From Acanthaster planci (taxonomy: Eukaryota; Echinodermata; Asteroidea; Valvatida; Acanthasteridae), in contig NW_019091441.1 in NCBI RefSeq assembly GCF_001949145.1, positions 900,202-964,201 of the forward strand: a DNA stretch of 64,000 nt. Direction: 5' to 3'. Every line of letters begins with the position of its first letter. The stretch's first letter is position 1. The translations under genes and the position numbers were made by a program. Below the pieces are notes generated by a model, which saw nothing but the letters and a program-made list of their open reading frames with translations, had not been told where the DNA came from and searched no databases. Shown in pieces: positions 55,936-64,000 of the stretch.

Positions 55936-58376
55936 CAGATTTTGGTAACTTTTGTACATTAAGGGTAAGATTTCTTTAAAAATGAACGGGACCTGCCTCA
56001 TAAACTTGACTTGACTGCAACACATTTTACAAGATTGAAAAAAAAATACAATTCAGCTGTTTTGCAAACATGTATTGCACACTTGCTGTCTTGAAAGTTA
56101 TGTAATACATGTACACATTCTTGCTTATATCTTCATTTCAAAGAAATTAAGCTGGTATAATTTCGTTTTTTTTAACTACCGGTATTTCAAAGATATTTTA
56201 GAAAAACACTACAGCCAGGTATTGTACTGGTATGATGGTGAATGGCCGACAATAAAATCACTGGCCTTGGTCCCCGTGATACCCAGTATGTGTACAGTAC
56301 TTATATATTGAAAGTGCTTGAGCTGTTGAATATTTTTGGATTGGGAAGATGAAACGCACTGAGACGCGAACACAAATCTCATTCGAATTCAGAGATTTTG
56401 CTACAGTGTTCAGGCTTAAAACCCTGACCGCCAAGGTGTATGTAAAATTTTATTGAAATCAGAGGATTTGAGACTGTCAGAGCTACTGTGTGGGGGAGCT
56501 GTAATCAATTTATTTGAATATACATGTACACCTTCAAAATGAACCTTTGTCTCTCCGTTAGTCTTTTTTTCAACTTTTGTTTCACTATTTCAAAGGATAT
56601 TTTACTGCCGTTTTGTTTTATGCTAATAAGGTTTCCATATTCATGAGCCAAACTGTGATGTCATCTCAGGAAGACAGTCTTATTGGTTTTTAAACAAGAA
56701 AGTATTGCACTTTGGTAGATACTGCTGGACTAAATTTTGTCTTGTTTGCTGATTCCTTATTATTTATTTGAATAGCAATTAGTAACCATCAATCCCATTC
56801 TTAGAAATGTTTTCAGTAAGTAAATTCAGGGATCACAGTTTCAGCAGAAAAACTTGTACACCGAGCTATGTCTCCCCAAGACGACATCACAGTAACAGCA
56901 CTCTCTAGTCCTGGAAAGCACAGACAATTTAAAGTTTTAAAAAGTGCACTTTTCAATGCATTTAACCAAATGTGAATGTAAAGGAGTTTTCACACATTGC
57001 AGAAGAGTAAAAACCTGCAGACAAAATGCTTCTAAGAAAAATTCATTGCAGATTCACTTTAATACCCTTGACATGCTGAACCCAACAAGGTTATGCAGGA
57101 TTTCAATGGTCCCTAGGGGGTTAGTTAAGTCGCTTACATGTACATGTATAGTACATGTACATACGATGTACATGTACACATGGTAGCTAATGTGTAACAT
57201 GTATAGGTCATGCCAGAAATTGGACCAAAAATGTGACATTTTTGTGTCCCTGTTACATCTGACCTTTATTATTCTTTTGGCATGGAAATATAATTGGAAT
57301 TAATTTCAAACTATACATATTACTATTTGTTTGGCGGGTAGTTTGCATTAATTCATCACTCTTGGAAATTAGAAAATGTGTTATGAACTTACAGAATCAT
57401 ATGTCAGATGTGACATGGACATGGAAACAAATGGACCCCTAATTTCTGGAATTACCTGTATGCAAACTGCACTGACCTGCATACATACCCTGGTACCTGC
57501 TTACACTGCATTTCTGGATTTATTTTTTAAAATCATTGACATGTGCACAAGTACCAGTACATGTACACGTACTGGGTACTTTAGGGCTTTAAAAAAATCT
57601 AGTTATTAAACTAAAACGTAAATTGGACGTATAACCTCAGAAGCGTGCATATACGTGTACATTGTACAGTTGTACGTGCATAATTGCATATACTCATATT
57701 TACATGTACAGGAAATCGAAGTATTCCTCTTGAAGATTACGGACAGGAACAGAACCGACCAATTTGTATTTGATTTCCTGACAGCTGTGTACCTGGATAT
57801 GAGGTGTTTAGGTGACTGGTCAAAAATTTGGTAGGAAGGGCTCCAATGTCGCTGGAAACCAGTTTTCCTGTCTGTGATTTTTTTTTTCGCTATATCTGTA
57901 CAGCAGTTTGAAATTAATTGGAGGTTGTCATTCAGACAACAGGAACAGTGGAAACACACAACGCCACATTTTTCAGTGCATGTGTGAATTAGGTGTTCGT
58001 GTACTTGTATCCAGTGATGATTATCAAGGCTTGCACTCATATGTTTGGGTAACCTGGCTACTAGCCCCAATCAGAAGGTAAATTTCTAGCTTAGAGTTAA
58101 CCCATATGATTACCCATAAGGGAAAAACTACCATGCATTACAGTTCATTTTAATGTAATTTTTAGCAGTTTGTTAGGCAAATCTATTGAACAGATTTGCA
58201 AAACTGCCTCTGGACGGAGTATCCCTATATTGAATATGCACATGGTGTATACATAAAGTGTAGTGGTTCTGCAAAGTTTTTTAAGAGCTACCCTACGCCA
58301 TGAGGCACTGTAAGGAAATCTTGTGTGAACATCTTTCCAATTTGCACTGTCACTGTGTGTTTTCTTTGCCTTTCAG

Positions 58377-58430
58377 GGTTGGTTCTCTACAAGTGTCAAC
58401 AGATGTCCAGACCTACTTTAACACTTTAGA
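58377..58430 (+). CDS. Uncharacterised Ser/Pro-rich protein, coding exon 2
   Basis: Bounded by CTTTGCCTTTCAG at the left and GA|GTGAGT at the right, 54 bases. In the phase required by exon 1 it reads VGSLQVSTDVQTYFNTL, then a split Glu codon. The other two frames contain stops, so the phase match is informative. Confidence 0.6.
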
Positions 58431-60522
58431 GTGAGTAGAAGAGAGGATTCTTGGTAGAACTTTCCAAGCTTGACATGTACAGTGTATGTGCAGTATGCAG
58501 CAGGTGAAAAAAATGCCAAACTTATTTTGGTCTGTCAGTTTGGATTCTACTTTGTTGACAGCTAGTACATGTAATAAATGTACATCTGGATCATATTCAG
58601 ATATGCTTCTAATTGTTTTTCATCTGAACTTTGGAATTTGAAACTAGACAAAAGTTAGCTTTATCAGTTTGACACCTTCCATACATGTACCTGGGCATGC
58701 CATTTACCAGCAGGGATGTGAATCGGCTTTGAAAAAGTGGCCCTTCTCCCCCGCACGTGACGTGAACTCTCCAGTTAATATGATGTCGTTCTGCTACTTG
58801 CGTTGACAGTTCTTTGCAGTTTCGATACAGAATTAATACAGGTGTTTTTTCAACATGTTTCTAGGTACGCTTTTTGGCAATCGTCCTGAAAACTTGAGAG
58901 CTCCCCACTGTGATTGCTGAACATGTAATGTAAACAGAAAACCAAACTCAAGTAGTACAAAGACATGGAGAATGTTGACTTGATGATAGCATATCAGTCA
59001 TAAAGAAGTAGGCATCTACTTAAAGAGCTGAGAAATTGTTGTGTAAATGATAACGTTGAGTAGTTTTTTCCCAGAAGATATGAACCGGTTTTAGTTGACA
59101 AGGGATTTTCCGCATCTCGGTTTTTTGTTAGATTTTGCCTTCAGAAACATGTCCAGGGAATTTATAATTTGCCTGAATGAAAGGCTCATGGCTCAGTGGA
59201 GCTCCGTTGTTTGCCTTTGAAACATCATATTGTCTGAAGGCAGTGCCAAGTTTAGACAATTTGCATTCTCTTGTATGAGCATTTGAAGCCACTTGTGAGC
59301 CTGTGTTGAAGCACAAAATGAAACGAAGGTAAGCGTGGAAAATGGCCAAGTGCCCTGTCTTATTAGGTTCTGGTTATTTGGCAAGTAAGATGATACCGTA
59401 TGTGCTTGCAAACAGGGCCCAGTTCCACAGCCCTGCTAAGCACACAATTTTACACTAACAGAGGCTCCGAGTATTTCATGAAGACTGAAAGCAATATTAG
59501 CACAGCAGATGGTACGCTTTTACCTCAGAGGAAGAGTTTGATTATTGACGTAGTACCAAAACAATGGAAATCTCTAAGCGTGTATGACCATAAGCACAAT
59601 CACGACAAGCAAAATCATCTGATCATGAAATGATTAGCAACATTTTCTGCTACAGTAATTACGACGTTTCTTTTAACTGCTAAACAGTGCCATGAAATTG
59701 AGCCCAGGTTGAAAGTGTGCACACATTCAATGCCTCTTTAGCTGATAGGGTGTTTACATGTACATATTGCTTGCCAAAATGCATGTGCAACTCACATTGA
59801 TGTTGGACATGCTCATGAGTACTGCATCACTGCAGTAACCACTGGTAACATATTAGTCAGCTTGCTCACGCGCTCATGTACATGTACAACACATTCCCAT
59901 AGACTGGTTGCATTGCAAATGAACTGGCAAATGTGTATGTGACTGTGCAGTGTATGTACTGGCCATATGCAGTATTTAATTGCTAAAGGTCTCTGAATGG
60001 CTCTTCCACCTTTGGAAGGATATAAATGATAACATCATTTTTATGATTGTCAGACATAAGATTAAAAATAAAAATGCGGGTACCTTCATGTCTGTGTCTA
60101 GATTTTCAGAGCCATGTTGTGTGTGCTAAATTTTGGTAGCTGTAGCTATACGTCTACAAACATTGTACTCGAGGGTGCAGTATTCCATGTACATGTACGT
60201 ACACATATACAGGTGCATGTATCAACTTGCAAGCAGGCACCTCTCTGTGGCCATGCAGGTGTAGTATCATTTGATGTACATTTTCAATGTAAAAAGACTT
60301 TTTTTGGGGGGGGTGCAGTTACTCGCACCATTGAAGCATACAATCTGGGTCAGATATGCCCCAGTGCATGTTTGGCCTTATAGTCAAACAACCGTCAAAC
60401 GACTAACCTTCTCTCAAGATACTGGTCGTGTTGTATCGTAACAAAGTGGCCACTGCACAAATCAGAGTAAAGCCAGCAGTTCCTGTGCTTAGTAGAAGGC
60501 ATCACATTTTACACATTGGCAG
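58431..60522 (+). other. Intron 2 of the five-exon gene
   Basis: Contains TACATG tracts (59757, 59877, 60188) and a G run near 60305. No exon was recognised in it. Confidence 0.5.
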
Positions 60523-60697
60523 GTCTCGGCAATGCCGCACAAGCTCTGTGGGACCAGCTCACACCCTGCGCATCGAACAGAGGTTACCAGTCGTCCGTAG
60601 CGATGGTCAGGACTCTGGCGTTGAAGACCTAGGGATGGCGAGCCCTTGTAGCCCCAATGGTCTAGATGCGGGAACAAAAACCACCTTGACTCAAAAG
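60523..60697 (+). CDS. Uncharacterised Ser/Pro-rich protein, coding exon 3
   Basis: Acceptor CACATTGGCAG, donor AAAAG|GTACTC. Joined to exon 2 it completes a Glu codon and reads SRQCRTSSVGPAHTLRIE, then QDSGVEDLGMASPCSPNG, ending in phase 0. The acceptor lacks a strong pyrimidine tract, but the frame fits on both sides. The exon is Ser-rich and probably disordered. Confidence 0.6.
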
Positions 60698-61623
60698 GTA
60701 CTCCGCACTCCACAAAGCAGGCTTGTCCAAGTATTTCTTTTTCAAATTTTGTTTGATTAGTTTTGGGGTTTGTTATGGACCTGGTTTTGTTTATGTTAAG
60801 TTTTGGTTTTGTTTATGTTATGTTGTTCTTTGTCGTGTGATTTTGTGTGGTTGATTTGAATAGGGAGATATGGGCCATCCTCATTCAATATACCAGTTTT
60901 CATTTGTTAGGGGGGCATGCTTTTGCTTCCGGATTCACAACCAGATAACTCCCCTAACAAAACTCCCAATTTGACATTGGTGAAAATTAGATCAAATGTA
61001 CAAGACAAGAAAAGAAACCAGTTTGGCCAAATTGACTTGAGGCATTCTCATTTCACTTTTTATTCCCTTGTTCCATCAATGCTGCTCGTGCAGTATTTAC
61101 TCAAACACAATGCCAACTACATGTACTGTTGATTTTGATATCACAAGTTAAACACTGTACTCTATCATACCTTGACAGATTTGAAGGGTTGCACCAGTGG
61201 GCTTGTATCCAGTGTAGGGGGGAGGGGCAAGTTTAAGAATTGGAAACACTAACACATTTACTATCTCGTTTTGGGGGGGCGGAACATTGGCCTAATTGAA
61301 GTGTGATTGACGTAATAGGAGGGTGTTAATCGAAGTGGATGAATTTTAGCAAACAAAAGATTTTACCCAAACTAAATAGTGCCCTCTTGTGTCCACGATA
61401 CTTCAAATAGGCTGATGGGATTCTTTTGCTGATAAAAAATGTGACAATCATTTCAAAAAATCCCTGACCCCAGATCCCAAACGTGCCACAGGTTGCACTT
61501 CTAATTATATAGTGTTGTATACAATGTACACAGATCTGATTCATATTTTGTCACATAACATCAGCTATTCGACCATAGCTTGTATTTCAATTCTAATATT
61601 GTATTTTGTCATCACATTTGCAG
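60698..61623 (+). other. Intron 3 of the five-exon gene
   Basis: Holds a small tandem repeat of TTTTGGTTTTGTTTATGTTA (about 60783-60825) and the second copy of the repeat found at 13578 (61316-61408). Confidence 0.5.
61316..61408. mobile_element. Small palindromic MITE-like repeat, copy 2
   Basis: Diverged copy of 13578-13675, sharing GATTTTACCCAAACtAAATAG and TTGTGTCC. Confidence 0.55.
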
Positions 61624-62007
61624 GAGTTCATGGTGTACAGGCGTGCCCTTCTCTGTTCACAGTTCCCTGTCCTGAGTTCTCCCAAGCCGACGTCCTCCCC
61701 CGACCCTCCCTCCCCCTACGCCTACCCTCTCTCCCCGCCTGCAGGTGCCCACCATCCTCCAGCATTCCCCTTCCTGGCCTCTCGCACCTCCCAGGCCCAG
61801 CTGATGACCCCCGATAAGGCGGTGCCACCGCCGGGGGGCAGCGTTGGGGTGGATGGGTGGAGTGATGAGGAAAGCGAGGAGGAGGTGCTGGTGCAGAATG
61901 AGATGTTGGCTGGTCTGGTGCGGAAGGCGTTCCAGCTGAATGAGGAGCGACACCGCTATTACGACGAGGTCATCTCTGAGGGGCTTAGTCGCAAAGCGCC
62001 TGCACGG
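61624..62007 (+). CDS. Uncharacterised Ser/Pro-rich protein, coding exon 4
   Basis: This is the largest exon of the gene (128 codons, phase 0 at both ends). It begins EFMVYRRALLCSQFPVL, passes through a Pro/Ser-rich stretch (SSPDPPSPYAYPLSPPAG) and an acidic patch (WSDEESEEEVLVQNE), then a probable helix (LVRKAFQLNEERHRYYDEV). GC and CpG content rise sharply here compared with the flanks, as expected for a coding exon. The donor is CACGG|GTGAGA. If the intron were retained the frame would stop at 62061 after 17 more residues, giving an alternative short end. No family was recognised. Confidence 0.7.
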
Positions 62008-62733
62008 GTGAGACTCTTGGCTGCTGAACCGAGAGCAGTGATCAGCAAACTGATGAGCTGAGGTTTATAAAATACATTGAAAATACACAGGGACTCGTTG
62101 ACAGTAGATGCAGCCATAATTCAGGAAGTATGATGTGGACTCAGTCCCAAGAGTACAAATTGGCCAAGAACCAGTCACAAACATTATCATTAGTGTGAAA
62201 GTTTGGCTGGTGACATACTATTAAACATGCATTTTCTATAGTCGTCAAATTTGGATGGAATGATGTAAGAGCTCTATGAAATAGACACCCTGTGAAATCA
62301 GACCATATGCTAATGGAATCTAGCGGCTTCCTGCAACATGATCGTCACTACTCCCAACTGGCAAAGGATCACCTTGAAAAAACATCTGAAAATGTTGTTA
62401 TGAGGGGCATAAAAATAGGCTTTTAGTAGTTACATGTTTTAGTATTGACTATTCCTTGGATCGGTTTATTTCCTCATGCTTTTCTTCTGTTCAGGCTGTG
62501 ATTGAGAACCAAAGTGCCTCCAACCCTTCATGAATTTAAAAGTTCGCAGATTTTGTGTGTGAAATGAAACCGAGGAGCAGATGGCAGCTTTTAAAATGTC
62601 TCGTTTTGTAACAATTTGAACGTGTACACAATCACTCCCATGGAAATCACTCCCATCTATGAAACACCCTCTCTGTGGAACCCGCAGTTTGTCATCAACT
62701 GACCCCTGATTTTGCCTGACATGTCTTGAACAG
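62008..62733 (+). other. Intron 4 of the five-exon gene
   Basis: Ends at CTTGAACAG (62733). No further coding segment was recognised within it. Confidence 0.5.
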
Positions 62734-62814
62734 ATTCTCGTTGAGGAACTGGTCAGTCGGCTTAGTGTTGTGGAAAATAATAAGCATCCCTTCTACCACC
62801 CACAGGCATTTGAG
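62734..62814 (+). CDS. Uncharacterised Ser/Pro-rich protein, coding exon 5 (gene continues)
   Basis: 27 codons in phase 0, reading ILVEELVSRLSVVENNKHPF then YHPQAFE, followed by the perfect donor GAG|GTAAGA. It follows KAPAR of exon 4 naturally as an amphipathic helix. No stop is reached, so the gene must continue. I found no next exon before the window end. Confidence 0.65.
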
Positions 62815-64000
62815 GTAAGATTTATAGCCCACTATGAAGTTGGCAGTTTGGAAAAGCCACTTAGCCCAAAATACATTTATTTTTATACGTCTATTTTGCT
62901 GTGTATACACCTTTTTAACGTCATGTACAAAACATCAGCGCTGGATTGTCCCACGGCACTGTTCCAAGGGCTTACACAAACTTCCCACACGATGAAAAGT
63001 TTTAGGAGCCCATGAAAAAATGGGTTGTCTGGTACTTGAAAGAAGGTCATAAGCTGCGGATCAAAGGATCAAAATTCAGGTTTTTCAGAAAATTGATAAA
63101 GCACTGAAATATCTTTCATTTGGTATACGTGTTGACTCGAGGAGGTATATCATTCTGACGTAAATAACAGAACAAGATATATGGAAGATAGTATCATTAT
63201 TTTTGCCTGGAATAAATAAGTTAGTATGCAGTACTTTTTGTAGCAAAAACTGCGCTTTTGTCCCACTGAACTGTGGATGTCTATCAAAGTTATTCCCGGC
63301 AGAAGGTTGTTAGGATTGAACATGCCACTTCAGCGGACAATTATGGCAGGAGGAGCTCCTGGCAAAAGGTTGTTTTCATAAACCGTAAATTACTTTTAAA
63401 ATCGAGGCTTTTATTCATAGAAATGAATATTGTTTTAAATAACAAAACTCCATCAGTCTGAAGTTCAGACTTGTGTGATTTTTATTAAGTAATATGAGCC
63501 CAAAACCTTGTAACCTGATTATCGCAAAAAGTAACATTTCCATGCCTGAACTGCCAATGTCCTTTTCCTTAGCACACCGCAACATATGCCATAAAATACA
63601 AACAATAACATCCTTGCACTCAAAGAAACTTTCGGCATTTCTCTTAGAATGTTCAACTTTAAGAAAGCTCCAACCTACATGTATTTCAATGGAAATTCCA
63701 GCCTACCGTAGAATCAACATGAAATGCAAGGCTTCAGCACTATCCAGCAGAGTGAAGTTTGTAAACGTAGCTTTGTACCTGTGCCTGGGGCAGTGAAGGG
63801 CCCATTGAACACAATTTAGTTCCTTGGGCCTTTGTAAGTTATCAGTACAATATGTTTTGAGTAAATGCTTGTCAATTTCATAGTATGTACATGTACATGT
63901 AGCGTACAGATGCTGTGATATCAAAAACACCACAGTAACGGTACTGTTCCTTAACCGTAACCCCCTAGGCTCCTGCACTAGAAAGCATAATGAACCTCAC
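62815..64000 (+). other. Intron 5 (partial) of the five-exon gene
   Basis: Nothing coding was recognised. Fragments near 63296-63374 (GGCAgAAGGTtGT and GGCAAAAGGTtGT) resemble the ends of the MITE at 32776. A TACATG tract lies at 63886-63901. Confidence 0.45.

Larger units (their letters stand above)
47815..58376 (+). other. Long intron, rich in TACATG satellite and DNA-transposon relics
   Basis: This is the intron between coding exons 1 and 2. It holds many short (TACATG)n tracts, a hAT-like element (47967-48486), a MITE-like element (49244-49545), a piggyBac-like MITE (52684-53054) and palindromic MITE A copy 2 inside another inverted-repeat element. No gene was recognised inside. Confidence 0.55.

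Noticed and set aside
57606-58070. 154-residue minus-strand frame
   Set aside because: It lies in the long intron of the plus-strand gene, spans TACATG tracts, and shows no recognisable motif.
1-64000. CRISPR arrays, bacterial operons, ribosome binding sites, rRNA
   Set aside because: The sequence has intron-containing genes and eukaryotic transposons, and no such features were found.

Overview
The window is animal nuclear DNA, AT-rich and mostly non-coding, with introns, retrotransposon relics and many short inverted-repeat elements. Nothing in it looks bacterial. A marine invertebrate deuterostome, most likely an echinoderm, is my best guess. The reasons are a NIT-domain guanylate cyclase, an intronless divergent rhodopsin-like receptor beside a decayed paralogue, BEL/Pao and CR1-like elements, frequent TACATG satellite tracts and an excess of the octamer TAGGCCTA. 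The taxon is an inference; no species marker is present.

Left part (1-7.7 kb): the main gene is on the minus strand, where one large exon (3870-5234) encodes the first 455 residues of a membrane guanylate cyclase with an extracellular nitrate/nitrite-sensing (NIT) domain. The exon ends at a splice donor inside the cyclase domain. The rest of the catalytic domain was not found and should lie left of the window. Around it are a 320-bp inverted-repeat element (1752-2073), a recent 145-bp tandem duplication (5617-5911) and AAAC-type satellites.

Middle (7.7-31 kb): I see no convincing gene. The stretch holds a TTAA-bounded element (7719-9371) broken by a decayed CR1-like non-LTR retrotransposon, palindromic MITE-like repeats (13.6, 18.3-18.7 and 27.8-28.3 kb), a tRNA-like SINE head (25.3 kb) and a G-rich minisatellite containing a 687-base assembly gap (25994-26680).

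Receptor region (31-43 kb): a frameshifted GPCR pseudogene (about 31.3-32.15 kb) and an intact 335-residue GPCR of the same subfamily (41551-42558) flank a palindromic MITE, a small transposase-like fragment and a decayed BEL/Pao LTR retrotransposon (36071-40495) with both LTR remnants recognisable.

Right part (44-64 kb): after another CR1-like fragment and a small MITE comes a plus-strand gene that I could assemble by phase-matched splice sites. It has five coding exons (47600-47814, 58377-58430, 60523-60697, 61624-62007, 62734-62814; 303 codons, open at the right edge), possibly with a CpG-rich non-coding first exon ending at 45909. I do not recognise the protein: it is Ser/Pro-rich with an acidic patch followed by a conserved-looking helical C-terminal part. 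Its 10.5-kb intron holds much of the window's TACATG satellite sequence and several DNA-transposon relics, including a piggyBac-like MITE (52684-53054).
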